Position numbers and translations under genes: made by a program. 37,029 nt of DNA from a virus: IMG/VR virus record IMGVR_UViG_3300042894_001450, positions 1 to 37,029 of that record; one strand, given 5' to 3'. The notes under the pieces were generated by a model, which had not been told where the DNA came from, searched no databases, and worked only from the letters and a program-made list of their open reading frames with translations. Shown here one piece after another: positions 12,652 to 21,296 of the stretch; position 1 is the stretch's first letter; every line of letters begins with the position of its first letter.

Positions 12652-13077
12652 ATGTTCCAATCGCTCCCCTATGAGCCACGCAAGCTGGAAGCCACTGAGG
12701 CGCGTCTGGAGGCGATCTATCACGCCGCCAAGATGGGGCTGAAGGGCGACGCGCTGGCCTTGGCCGCAGGCATGCTGCCGGTCGAGTACCGTCAACTGAC
12801 GCAGTTCGATCCCATCGCGAGTTATGCCGAGATGAAGGGCCGCGCTGACGGCGAGCAGGAGATGGCAACCACCATCTACACGGCGGCGCGTGAGGGCGAC
12901 GCCAACGCGGCCATGAACATGCTACGTTACAGCCACGGCTGGGTTGCGAAACAAGCCGTCGAGGTGACCATCGACCAGAAGATCTCCATCACGGCGGCGC
13001 TTGAAGAAGCGCAGCGCAGGGTCATCGACCTGGTCGCAACAGAAGTCGAACATGCAGACGCCACAGTACAGCGCTGA
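12652..13077 (+). CDS. Probable terminase small subunit
   Basis: A 141-aa protein directly before and overlapping the large terminase gene. ATG 12652 (MFQSLPYEPRKLEATEARLE) is chosen; a TTG at 12622 would add ten residues, and neither has a good ribosome site. The N-terminal half is helical with a helix-turn-helix-like segment (MGLKGDALALAAGMLPVEYR), and the C-terminal half holds helices ending IDLVATEVEHADATVQR. Role, by position and size: recognises packaging DNA and recruits the large subunit. No strong motif proves it. Confidence 0.65.
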   Translation: MFQSLPYEPRKLEATEARLEAIYHAAKMGLKGDALALAAGMLPVEYRQLTQFDPIASYAEMKGRADGEQEMATTIYTAAREGDANAAMNMLRYSHGWVAKQAVEVTIDQKISITAALEEAQRRVIDLVATEVEHADATVQR

Positions 13078-14575
13078 AGACGAGCAGGCGCTCATGGCGT
13101 CCCTGTGGACGCCCGCGCTCAAGAACGACCCGCTCAAGTTCGTGATGTGGCTGTTCCCGTGGGGGCAGAAGAACACGCCGCTGGAGAATTTCGCAGGACC
13201 GCGCAAGTGGCAGCGCGAGGTGCTGAAGGAACTGGCCGACCACATCCGCGACAACGACGGCAAGATAGACTTCGAGACGCTGCGCATGGCGGTGTCATCC
13301 GGGCGCGGCATCGGCAAGTCGGCACTGGTCAGTTGGCTGGTCATCTGGATGCTGACCACCCGCATCGGCAGCACCACCATCGTGTCGGCCAACAGCGAGA
13401 CGCAGCTCCGCGCCGTCACCTGGGCCGAGATCACCAAGTGGCTGGCCTTGGCATTGAACAGCCACTGGTTCGAGGTGAGCGCCACTCGAGTAATGCCCGC
13501 CAAGTGGCTGACGGAACTGGTCGAGCGCGACCTGAAGAAGGGCACGCGCTACTGGGGCGTCGAGGGCCGGCTGTGGTCCGAGGAGAACCCGGACGCCTAC
13601 GCGGGCGTGCACAACTTCGACGGCGTGATGCTGATCTTCGACGAGGCCAGCGGCATCGCGGACCCAATCTGGGCGGTGTCAGCGGGCTTCTTTACGGAGA
13701 ACACGCCTAATCGCTTCTGGCTGGCATTCTCGAACCCCCGCCGTAACACCGGGTACTTCTACGAGGCGTTCAACGCCAAGCGGGACTTCTGGCGCAACAA
13801 GGTGGTCGACGCCCGGTCGGTCGAAGGAACGGACAAGGCAGTCTATGAGCAAATCATCCAGGAGTACGGTCCTGACAGCGTTCAGGCGCACGTCGAGGTC
13901 TACGGTGAGTTCCCGAGCGCTGGAGATGACCAGTTCATCCCCGTTTATCTCGTTGACGACGCCTTCGCGCGACCGCGCTACAAGGACGCTACCGCCCCTA
14001 TCATCATCGGCGTCGATCCGGCCCGGTTCGGGGCGGACGCAACGGTCATCGCCGTCCGGCAGGGACGCGACCTGAACGCCATCAAGCGCTACAGGGGCGA
14101 CGACACGATGGAGATCGTCGGCCGCGTGATCGAGGCCATCGAGGAGTACAACCCGGCGCTCGTCGTGATCGACGAGGGCGGGCTGGGTGCTGGCGTCGTG
14201 GACCGCCTGAAGGAGCAGCGATACAAGATCAAGGGCGTCAACTTCGGGAACAAGTCGGTGAAGCCCATCATGTACGGCAACAAGCGGGCCGAGATGTGGG
14301 GCCTCATGCGCGACTGGCTCAAGACGGCGTCGATACCGGCGGACAAGCTGCTGAAGTCCGACCTGACGTCGCCCAAGATGAAGCCGGACAGCAAGGGCAC
14401 GATCTTCTTGGAGGGCAAGAAGGAGATGAAGGCGCGGGGGCTCGCGAGCCCCGACGCTGCCGACGCCATCGCGGTGACCTTCGCGTACCCCGTCGGCAGC
14501 CGCACCCCCGTTGACAAGATACAGAGGCGGTCGTATGGTCGGTCTGGCGTTTTAACGAGTTGGATGGGCAGCTAA
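13052..14575 (+). CDS. terL: Terminase large subunit
   Basis: A 507-aa packaging motor. Start ATG 13052 (MQTPQYSAEDEQALMASLW) overlaps the small-subunit gene by 26 bp; a TTG at 13001 is deeper inside it. ATPase domain: Walker A-like GRGIGKS at 84-90, Walker B LIFDEA near 194-198. Nuclease domain: first aspartate near 322 in GVDPARFGAD, VVIDEGGLG, and DAADAIAVTFAYP at the end. It pumps DNA into the prohead through the portal and cuts the concatemer. A P22-type head and a circularly closing assembly fit headful packaging (inference). Confidence 0.95.
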   Translation: MQTPQYSAEDEQALMASLWTPALKNDPLKFVMWLFPWGQKNTPLENFAGPRKWQREVLKELADHIRDNDGKIDFETLRMAVSSGRGIGKSALVSWLVIWMLTTRIGSTTIVSANSETQLRAVTWAEITKWLALALNSHWFEVSATRVMPAKWLTELVERDLKKGTRYWGVEGRLWSEENPDAYAGVHNFDGVMLIFDEASGIADPIWAVSAGFFTENTPNRFWLAFSNPRRNTGYFYEAFNAKRDFWRNKVVDARSVEGTDKAVYEQIIQEYGPDSVQAHVEVYGEFPSAGDDQFIPVYLVDDAFARPRYKDATAPIIIGVDPARFGADATVIAVRQGRDLNAIKRYRGDDTMEIVGRVIEAIEEYNPALVVIDEGGLGAGVVDRLKEQRYKIKGVNFGNKSVKPIMYGNKRAEMWGLMRDWLKTASIPADKLLKSDLTSPKMKPDSKGTIFLEGKKEMKARGLASPDAADAIAVTFAYPVGSRTPVDKIQRRSYGRSGVLTSWMGS

Positions 14576-14835
14576 TGGCTCGCAAGGGCGTGTCATTGTC
14601 AGTAGGACGGGGCGAAAAGCTACCCGTCTCTAAAGGTGCTGGCCTCACCGCCAAGGGCCGCGCCCGCTACAACCGCGCAACTGGCTCCAAGTTGAAGGCC
14701 CCGGCGCCCAACCCCAAGACGACGGCCGACAAGGGCCGCAAGGCGTCGTTTTGTGCCCGAATGGGCGGTGTCGTGGCCAAGTCCAAGAACGCCGAGCGCG
14801 CCAAGGCATCCATGAGAAGGTGGAATTGCTCATGA
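14575..14835 (+). CDS. Small very basic phage protein (DUF6321-like)
   Basis: 86 aa; ATG 14575 shares a base with the terminase stop (TAATG). The sequence SKGAGLTAKGRARYNRATGS with later KASFCARMGGV matches, from memory, the DUF6321 pattern seen in environmental phages. Lysine and arginine make up about a quarter of it, with only about three acidic residues, so it probably binds nucleic acid or packs inside the head. The next gene starts inside its stop (ATGA). Confidence 0.75.
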   Translation: MARKGVSLSVGRGEKLPVSKGAGLTAKGRARYNRATGSKLKAPAPNPKTTADKGRKASFCARMGGVVAKSKNAERAKASMRRWNCS

Positions 14836-14975
14836 AACCGGGTCTGTACGCCAACATTCACGCCAAAAAGGCCCGCATTGCCGCCGGATCGGGCGAAAAG
14901 ATGCGCAAACCGGGCGCCAAGGGCGCTCCAACCGCTGCGGCCTTCCGCAAGTCAGCCAAAACACGGAAAAAGTGA
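14832..14975 (+). CDS. Small basic protein, 47 aa
   Basis: ATG 14832, with AAGGTGG upstream. The sequence MKPGLYANIHAKKARIAAGS followed by GEKMRKPG is a common short phage protein pattern. It has fourteen Lys/Arg and one acidic residue. It is probably a nucleic-acid-associated or virion protein. It is one of three tiny basic genes chained after terL. Confidence 0.75.
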   Translation: MKPGLYANIHAKKARIAAGSGEKMRKPGAKGAPTAAAFRKSAKTRKK

Positions 14976-14976
14976 C

Positions 14977-15111
14977 ATGCCGCTGGTAAAATCAGCCTCA
15001 AAAGGGGCATTTCGGGCCAATTTGAAGGCCGAAATCAAGGCCGGAAAGCCTGCAAAACAGGCGGTTGCAATCGCGTATTCCGTCAAGCGCAAGAGTAAGA
15101 AAAATGGTTAG
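14977..15111 (+). CDS. Small basic protein, 44 aa
   Basis: ATG 14977, one base after the previous stop. The sequence contains KSASKGAFRANLKAEIKAGK and then PAKQAVAIAYSVKRKSKK, a short helical pair with a basic end that resembles small conserved proteins of environmental phages. The function is unknown. The next gene starts 8 bp before its end. Confidence 0.7.
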   Translation: MPLVKSASKGAFRANLKAEIKAGKPAKQAVAIAYSVKRKSKKNG

Positions 15112-15661
15112 CAAGAAAACACCACCTTCCAGAAAAATGCCTAGGGGGATACCCTCGACGACGCCCATGAAGATGCCGTCGCGCGCTCTGCCGCCTTCGA
15201 CAACTCCTCGCCAGCCACCGTTGGTCAAGGGTACGTCTCAGCCAGCCAACGTCGGGGCGCGTTCACCGCGATTGAAGGAAACAGTGCTGCCTAAGAAGTT
15301 TCGGTCTTCACAACCCATGAAGATGCCGACGCGCGCGCTGACGCCCGCGACAACGCCTCGCGAACCGCCGTCGCTCAAGGGCAAGTCTAAGCAAGCCAAC
15401 GCTGGAACGCCAAAACTTGGCGGTGAACTGCCCGCCTTTAAGACAACGATGACGGTCGCGAAACCGCGCAAGGTTATGGCCACCGTTGTCCAGCGCGCGA
15501 TCAGCGACAGGTCCACTGGCACGCCGGGCACAAGTAAATTTGTACAGCGGTCGGCGCGAGAGAATACCGGCATGCCCGGCACAAGTAAGTTTGTGCAGCG
15601 GGCGCCGCGAGAGAATATCGGCATGCCAAGCTCCAGTAAGTTTGTGCGGCGCACCAAGTAA
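15104..15661 (+). CDS. Proline/threonine-rich protein with internal repeats
   Basis: 185 aa from ATG 15104, overlapping the previous gene by 8 bp. Two imperfect repeats of about 32 aa open with PMKMPSRALPPSTTPRQPP and PMKMPTRALTPATTPREPP. The C-terminal part has about two and a half copies of a 17-aa unit (TPGTSKFVQRSAREN, MPGTSKFVQRAPREN, MPSSSKFVRR). It is strongly basic and probably disordered. Its position between terminase and portal suggests a virion or DNA-associated protein, but no family is recognised. Confidence 0.65.
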   Translation: MVSKKTPPSRKMPRGIPSTTPMKMPSRALPPSTTPRQPPLVKGTSQPANVGARSPRLKETVLPKKFRSSQPMKMPTRALTPATTPREPPSLKGKSKQANAGTPKLGGELPAFKTTMTVAKPRKVMATVVQRAISDRSTGTPGTSKFVQRSARENTGMPGTSKFVQRAPRENIGMPSSSKFVRRTK

Positions 15662-15673
15662 AGGAACAAGACA

Positions 15674-16246
15674 ATGGCAGACGTAAAAGGCGGCCGGGGC
15701 GTGACCGGCATGTCGTTCAGCGGCAAGGGCAACCTTGAGAAGCCTTCAAGCGGCAAACTTGCCCGCGAACTTGGCAGTACCGTCAGCAAGACCACCGCTG
15801 AAAAGACTTCGGGCAGCTACCCCCGCGTAGGTTTCAACGCCATTACGCCGCCCGGCACGTCGTCGCGCATGCTCGCGCAGAAATTCTCGACCAAGTATAC
15901 GCCGGGCGAGTACGCCGCGTACCGCAAGGCACTGGCCGCCAAGAAGCCGGTCGTTGCCGCCAAGCCTGTCGTCAAGCCTGTTATCAAGCCGGCGGCTGTC
16001 ATCAGCACCGTAACCAACGAGAAGCTAAGCCCGGCCAAGAAGGCGATGGCTCGCGCCAAGCCGCCTGCCACACGTTTCGGCGTCGTTACGGGCAAGACCA
16101 CCGGCACGCGGGTCAGCGGCGGTGGCGGCTACGGTGGCGGCGGTACGCGCGGCAGCGGCAGCCTCAGTGGCGGCGGCAGCGGCACCCGGTCGGCGGGCAC
16201 CAGCCGCACGGGCGGCACCCAGCGTAACGACCCTGTGAGGGGCTGA
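15674..16246 (+). CDS. Low-complexity Lys/Gly-rich protein
   Basis: 190 aa from ATG 15674 after AAAGGAAC. A central Ala/Lys/Pro/Val segment (AAKKPVVAAKPVVKPVIKPA) is followed by a glycine/serine tail (SGGGGYGGGGTRGSGSLSGG). It is probably disordered and basic. A short ordered patch may lie at MLAQKFSTKYTPGEYAAYRK. It shares the composition of the previous gene and may have a similar structural or DNA-binding role. Confidence 0.65.
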   Translation: MADVKGGRGVTGMSFSGKGNLEKPSSGKLARELGSTVSKTTAEKTSGSYPRVGFNAITPPGTSSRMLAQKFSTKYTPGEYAAYRKALAAKKPVVAAKPVVKPVIKPAAVISTVTNEKLSPAKKAMARAKPPATRFGVVTGKTTGTRVSGGGGYGGGGTRGSGSLSGGGSGTRSAGTSRTGGTQRNDPVRG

Positions 16247-16248
16247 TA

Positions 16249-18408
16249 TTGGCTGACGACGGCATCATCGGCGCGGCGCAGGTCGCCAACGGCGGGTCGG
16301 ACAAGTCCGACCTGCTCGCCACCATGCGCTCGCGTTTTACGATGGCGCTCGCCGCCTACGGCGAAAGCCGCGAGGACGAACTGGATGACCTCCGGTTCAT
16401 GGCGGGTTCGCCTGACAACCAGTGGCAGTGGCCGGCCGACGTGCTGGCCACACGCGGGTCCGTGCAGGGGCAAACGATCAACGCGCGGCCCTGCCTGACC
16501 ATCAACAAGCTGCCGCAGCACGTCCGGCAGGTGACCAACGAGCAGCGCCAGAACAGGCCGTCGCCCAAGGTCATCCCAGCCGATGACAACGCCGACGTGG
16601 CCGTGGCCGAGATCTTCGACGGCATCATCCGGCACATCGAGTATATGTCCGACGCCGACGTGGCCTACGACACCGCCTGCGACAACCAGGTGGTCTACGG
16701 TGAGGGCTACATCCGTATTCTTACCGAGTACACCCGCGACGACAGCTTTGATCAGGACCTGAAGATCGGACGCATCCGCAACTCCTTCAGCGTCTACATG
16801 GACCCGACGATCCAAGATCCGTGCGGGTCCGACGCCAAGTGGTGCTTCATCACTGAAGACCTGCTGAAAGCCGAGTACGAGCGCCAGTTCCCCGACGCCC
16901 AGCCGATCAGTTCGATCCTGGCGCGCGGCATCGGTGATCAGGCACTCAGCATGTGGCTGAGCGAGAACACCATCCGCATTGCGGAGTATTTCTACGTAGA
17001 CTACGTGCCGTCCACCCTGAACCTGTACCCCGGCAACATCACGATGTTCGACGGTACGCCGCAGGACGCGAAGCTGCGCGCCATGTTCGGCCAGCCGCTG
17101 CGCTCGCGCAAGGCCGACCGCAAGCGGGTCATGTGGCTCAAGACCAACGGCTACGAGGTGCTGGAAGAGCGCGAGTGGGCGGGCAAGTGGATCCCGGTCG
17201 TCCGCGTCGTCGGCAATGAGTTCGAGGTTGATGGCCGCATGTTCGTGTCGGGCCTTGTGCGCAACGCCAAGGACGCCCAGCGCATGTATAACTACTGGGT
17301 CAGCCAGGAAGCCGAGATGCTGGCGCTGGCGCCCAAGGCCCCCTTCATTGGCTATGGCGGCCAGTTTGAAGGCTATGAGATGCAGTGGAAGACGGCCAAT
17401 ACGACCAACTGGCCGTATCTGGAGGTCAACCCGGACGTTCAGGACGGCGCTGGCAACGTGCTGCCGCTGCCCATGCGCGCCCAGCCGCCGATGGCCCAGA
17501 CGGGCCTCATTCAGGCCAAGATGGGCGCTGCCGAGGACATCAAGGCCACCACGGGCCAGTACAACGCCTCGCTGGGCCAGCAGGGCAACGAACGCTCCGG
17601 CCGCGCCATCCTCGCGCGCCAGCAGGAGGGCGACACCGGCACCTACCACTTTGTGGACAATCTGGGCCGGGCCATCCGCTACGTGGCCCGCCAGTTGGTC
17701 GATATGATCCCCAAGATATACGACACCCAGCGCGTCGCCCGCATCATCGGCGTGGACGGCGAGGTGGGCATGGCGCGGATCAACCCGATGCAGGCCGAGC
17801 CGGTCAAGAAGATCGTCGATCAGGCGGGCACCGTCATCGAGAAGATATACAACCCGTCGGTCGGCGTCTACGACGTGGTCATCACCACCGGACCCAGCTA
17901 CCTGACCAAGCGCCAGGAAGCCGTCGAGGCGATGGCCAACATCCTCCAGACCAGCCCGCAGTTGTGGCAGGTCGCAGGCGACCTGTTCATCAAGAACATG
18001 GATTGGCCGGGTGCGCAGGAGATGGCGGCCCGCTTCAAGAAGATCATCGACCCGAAGGTGCTGGCCGAGGACGACAAGTCGCCCGAATTGCAGGCGGCCG
18101 AGCAGCAGGTCGAGGCCGTGTCGCAGCAACTTGAGCAGGCGATGGGCCTCCTTAACAACGTGCAGTCGTCGATGGATGCGCAGGAACTGCGGATCAAGGC
18201 GTACGAAGCCGAAACCAAGCGCATTGCGGCCACGTCGGCCGGCATGTCCACCGAGCAGATCCAGGACATCGTCATGGGCACCATCGCTGCGGCGGTCGAG
18301 ACGGGTGACATCTCAGGCAGCCGCCCGATGATGCCGCAGATGCCGGATGACCGGGGGGCGATGGGCATGCAGGAAGAACCTGTGGAACAGATGGGACCAA
18401 TGGAATGA
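16249..18408 (+). CDS. Portal protein, P22-like
   Basis: 719 aa, the size of P22 gp1 (725 aa). The start is TTG 16249, supported by GAGGGG at about 7 nt and by start of the protein right after the previous stop; the first ATG is at 16324 and would lose 25 residues. Typical sequence: DDLRFMAGSPDNQWQWPADV, RPCLTINKLPQHVRQVTNEQ, VVYGEGYIRI, PTIQDP..DAKWCF, and a C-terminal helical, Gln/Glu-rich barrel region. It forms the dodecameric ring at one vertex, the docking site for terminase and the gp4-like protein. Confidence 0.93.
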   Translation: MADDGIIGAAQVANGGSDKSDLLATMRSRFTMALAAYGESREDELDDLRFMAGSPDNQWQWPADVLATRGSVQGQTINARPCLTINKLPQHVRQVTNEQRQNRPSPKVIPADDNADVAVAEIFDGIIRHIEYMSDADVAYDTACDNQVVYGEGYIRILTEYTRDDSFDQDLKIGRIRNSFSVYMDPTIQDPCGSDAKWCFITEDLLKAEYERQFPDAQPISSILARGIGDQALSMWLSENTIRIAEYFYVDYVPSTLNLYPGNITMFDGTPQDAKLRAMFGQPLRSRKADRKRVMWLKTNGYEVLEEREWAGKWIPVVRVVGNEFEVDGRMFVSGLVRNAKDAQRMYNYWVSQEAEMLALAPKAPFIGYGGQFEGYEMQWKTANTTNWPYLEVNPDVQDGAGNVLPLPMRAQPPMAQTGLIQAKMGAAEDIKATTGQYNASLGQQGNERSGRAILARQQEGDTGTYHFVDNLGRAIRYVARQLVDMIPKIYDTQRVARIIGVDGEVGMARINPMQAEPVKKIVDQAGTVIEKIYNPSVGVYDVVITTGPSYLTKRQEAVEAMANILQTSPQLWQVAGDLFIKNMDWPGAQEMAARFKKIIDPKVLAEDDKSPELQAAEQQVEAVSQQLEQAMGLLNNVQSSMDAQELRIKAYEAETKRIAATSAGMSTEQIQDIVMGTIAAAVETGDISGSRPMMPQMPDDRGAMGMQEEPVEQMGPME

Positions 18409-18770
18409 GTAACTGCGACAAGTTCATAGGCATGCTGTTTCTGGCCCGTGACGTGACGCACTCGGCGCACCTCAACACGCGGTCTTTTGCCAAGCACAAG
18501 GCGCTGGGTAAGTTTTACCCGGAGATCGTTGATCTGGCGGACAAATTCGCCGAGATGTATCAGGGCAAGTACGGCCTGATTGGGCCGATTGCGCTGATGT
18601 CGGCGGACAAGTCCAACAATGTGCTGACGTTTCTTGAGACGCAGGCAGAACAGATCGAGAAGACCCGGTACGACGTGGTCGATAAGGACTGCACCGCGTT
18701 GCAGAACGTCATCGACGAAATCGTCGGATTGTACTATACAACGATCTATAAGTTGAAATTCCTCGCGTAA
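18405..18770 (+). CDS. Ferritin-like small protein (DUF5856-type)
   Basis: 121 aa, coupled to the portal gene by ATGA. The helical sequence with HSAHLNTRSFAKHKALGKFY, DLADKFAEMYQGKYGL and CTALQNVIDEIVGLYYTTIY resembles Dps/ferritin-fold DUF5856 proteins found next to structural genes in many phages (recalled). Conserved H and D/E residues in helices could bind metal. The role in the virion is unknown. Confidence 0.75.
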   Translation: MSNCDKFIGMLFLARDVTHSAHLNTRSFAKHKALGKFYPEIVDLADKFAEMYQGKYGLIGPIALMSADKSNNVLTFLETQAEQIEKTRYDVVDKDCTALQNVIDEIVGLYYTTIYKLKFLA

Positions 18771-18781
18771 GGATAGCTACG

Positions 18782-19087
18782 ATGGAACTTTTGAACCCCA
18801 TGTCTAAGGCCGATTACCCGGCCTATTCTGTTGCTTACACGGGCACGGCCGGTAACACTTCGACGTGGCTGCCCGGCCCGCAGGGTGTTGTCGTCTGGTC
18901 GGACCAGGCTTGCTACGTCGAGGTCGGCGTCGGCGCCGTGGCAACGACCTCCAGCACGCCGGTCCCGCCTTACACCCCGATCCCGTTCGTGGTGCCGATC
19001 AACTCGACGGGCGCACCGTGGCGGGTGAGCGCCATTCGTGTCTCGACGGACGGCACCGTTTACTGCAAGCCGATCAACAAGGCATAA
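18782..19087 (+). CDS. Putative structural protein, 101 aa
   Basis: ATG 18782 after GTAAGGATAG. The compact beta-rich sequence (YSVAYTGTAGNTSTWLPGPQ, then VVVWSDQACYVEVGVGAV) looks like a small beta-sandwich, as in virion decoration proteins. No family is recognised. It lies between the portal and the adhesin genes. Confidence 0.65.
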   Translation: MELLNPMSKADYPAYSVAYTGTAGNTSTWLPGPQGVVVWSDQACYVEVGVGAVATTSSTPVPPYTPIPFVVPINSTGAPWRVSAIRVSTDGTVYCKPINKA

Positions 19088-19091
19088 TCAC

Positions 19092-19253
19092 ATGGGGTTT
19101 GCTGGCGCATTGCGGAACGGAGTTGCCATCGGTCTTGGCAGCATCATCTCGTTCTTTTCAGGCTATGGCCCGGATCAGGCGCAGGGCAACCTTGAGACTG
19201 AAAACAATGAAAACCTCGTCCAAGAGGACGGCGGTTTGATCCTGCTGGAGTAG
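19092..19253 (+). CDS. Hypothetical protein, 53 aa
   Basis: ATG 19092, 5 bp after the previous stop; an earlier in-frame start would overlap that gene. Begins MGFAGALRNGVAIGLGSIIS, an amphipathic or membrane-like helix, and ends in an acidic, Asn/Glu-rich tail with LILLE. It may be a tail-spike attachment peptide, but this is a guess from position before the first spike. Confidence 0.6.
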   Translation: MGFAGALRNGVAIGLGSIISFFSGYGPDQAQGNLETENNENLVQEDGGLILLE

Positions 19254-19256
19254 TAG

Positions 19257-21293
19257 ATGGCGGTCAATCTTTCACCCATCGGCGGCGTCGCGGCGCAGTT
19301 CTTCGACAACAGCGGCAACGTGCTGTCTGGGGGCAAGATTTTCACCTACGCGGCTGGCACCACCACGCCGCAGGCGACCTACACCTCTGCTGCTGGCGTG
19401 ACGCCGCTTGCCAACCCGATCCTTCTGGACGCTGCTGGCCGCGTGCCGACGGGCGAAATCTGGCTGACTGACGGTCTTCAGTACAAGTTCATCATCAAAA
19501 CTTCGACGGACGTTCAGATTGGGTCTTACGACAACATCGTCGGTATTAACTCCAACTTCGTCAACTACACCAACAGCCAAGAGTTCCAGACCGCAACGGC
19601 GGGCCAGACCGTCTTTACACTGACGACTATGCAGTATCAGCCCGGCACCAACTCGCTGTCGGTGTTCGTGGACGGCGTGAACCAGTACGGCCCTGGTGCT
19701 AGTTATGCGTACCAGGAAACCAGCAGCACGGTCGTCACTTTCACGTCTGGTTTGCATGTGGGCGCCGACGTTAAATTTACGACCTCCGCTATTAATTCTT
19801 CGTCTGCCGGCGATGCAGAACAAGTTAGTTACACACCTCCGTTTACTAACAGCGTTGCTACTAATGTCGAGGTAAAGCTAGGGCAGTATGTGTCCGTCAA
19901 AGACTTTGGCGCGGTAGGCGACGGTGTTACAGATGACGCGGCGGCTGTTCAAAACGCTGTCAATTACGTACAAACGCTTGGCGGCAATCTGTATTTTCCC
20001 AAGGGCGTCTATCTGTTTGGTTCGCAAGTCACTATTAACCGCACTTATGCGCCTGACGGGTCCAACTTTGTTGGCGAGCGCAACCTCATTGTTTCTGGTT
20101 ACGGCGCTGAAATCCGTACAACTGGCGCTATTACGGCGTTTAATGTACGCGGAGGATGGGCACCCAATCTCACCTGTTTGATTGAAGGATTTACAATTTA
20201 TCATCGCGGCAATACGACCGCAGTCGGCGGTATCCGTTTGATTGGTGCAGGTCTATGTACCTGCCGAGACATTACTGTAGTCGTAAGCAGTTTACTACCT
20301 GTCGGGTACGCGGCTTTTAGCTGTGAAAATCTTGACCCCGCGAATGACGACACAGGTTGTTTCTGGAATTATTTTGACAACTGCGCCATTCGTCCTTGGG
20401 CAGGCGCGGAAGGAAACTGTACTTATGGTCTTAAACTTATGGGGCCCGCTAACGCAACAACGGTAAGAAATATTAAATTTGGTGGTTCTGACACGCACGT
20501 CATTCTTATGGCGCATCCAGGTTATACTTCCGCGCCAAACGCCGTAAACATTGACGGTAATTTTTTTGAGGGGCCTGTAACGTCCACTGCGATTAGCCTC
20601 GTAAGCTCTTCAAGTCCGTACCACGTATCGGGAACTCGCATCACAAATAATCGTTTTGAGTCGCTTAATACTGCGGTATCTTTAACTGGCTTGGGCAGTA
20701 CGGTTCAGTTGCCTACTTATATGTCGGGTAATTACGCAGACACAGCAGTAACAAATTACATTGTGAATGCGTCTAATATTCCCATTGTAATGCTGGACGC
20801 TTCTTTGGTCGGAGCCCCAATGGGGCCAATGATAACGCATAACCAACAAGGCGTTGTATTAAGAAACGATGATGGATCTTTTGACTCGCTTACCCTACGC
20901 ACACCTAGCCTTAATCGAGGGGTGGTACTTCAAACTTATGATGGTACCGATGTAGGGTCTTGGCGGTATAGAAACGCTATGGGCGGGTCGGGCACTTTAA
21001 TTGGCGGGACTTATAGCACCTATCGCCCATTTGGTATTGTAGCGTGCCAAGGTATTTCGATCCGCGATACACCAGCTAATAACTTGGCAGGTGTTGCTTC
21101 GTTTGTCGCATCAACAACTGTTAATGTTACTCTTCCAGTGGCAGAGGTTAACGCAAACTATTCAGTGTTTCTTGAAAACATCGGAAATCGCACACTTTGG
21201 GTAACAAGTAAAACCACGACAGGTTTTACTATAAATGCCAGCGCATCGTCTTCTGATAGCGCAGCATGGCTTCTCATAAGAACTGGAGCATAA
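19257..21293 (+). CDS. Tailspike with pectate-lyase-type beta-helix
   Basis: 678 aa. Residues 1-100 resemble a phage head-binding domain (MAVNLSPIGGVAAQFFDNSG ... GEIWLTDGLQYKFIIKTS). After a linker comes the beta-helix entry signature VKDFGAVGDGVTDDAAAVQN with FPKGVYLFG, the pectate lyase-like start of many capsule- or LPS-degrading spikes. The middle is a long parallel beta-helix, and the end a small beta domain. From about base 19760 GC content drops sharply compared with the head-binding part. It would bind and cleave surface polysaccharide as a trimer. Confidence 0.9.
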   Translation: MAVNLSPIGGVAAQFFDNSGNVLSGGKIFTYAAGTTTPQATYTSAAGVTPLANPILLDAAGRVPTGEIWLTDGLQYKFIIKTSTDVQIGSYDNIVGINSNFVNYTNSQEFQTATAGQTVFTLTTMQYQPGTNSLSVFVDGVNQYGPGASYAYQETSSTVVTFTSGLHVGADVKFTTSAINSSSAGDAEQVSYTPPFTNSVATNVEVKLGQYVSVKDFGAVGDGVTDDAAAVQNAVNYVQTLGGNLYFPKGVYLFGSQVTINRTYAPDGSNFVGERNLIVSGYGAEIRTTGAITAFNVRGGWAPNLTCLIEGFTIYHRGNTTAVGGIRLIGAGLCTCRDITVVVSSLLPVGYAAFSCENLDPANDDTGCFWNYFDNCAIRPWAGAEGNCTYGLKLMGPANATTVRNIKFGGSDTHVILMAHPGYTSAPNAVNIDGNFFEGPVTSTAISLVSSSSPYHVSGTRITNNRFESLNTAVSLTGLGSTVQLPTYMSGNYADTAVTNYIVNASNIPIVMLDASLVGAPMGPMITHNQQGVVLRNDDGSFDSLTLRTPSLNRGVVLQTYDGTDVGSWRYRNAMGGSGTLIGGTYSTYRPFGIVACQGISIRDTPANNLAGVASFVASTTVNVTLPVAEVNANYSVFLENIGNRTLWVTSKTTTGFTINASASSSDSAAWLLIRTGA

Positions 21294-21296
21294 ATT

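Noticed and set aside
16129-18129. Long antisense open frame (666 codons) opposite the portal gene
   Set aside because: It is the mirror of GC-rich codon usage; its sequence is Arg/Leu/His/Val-rich without domains and the plus strand encodes a clear portal.
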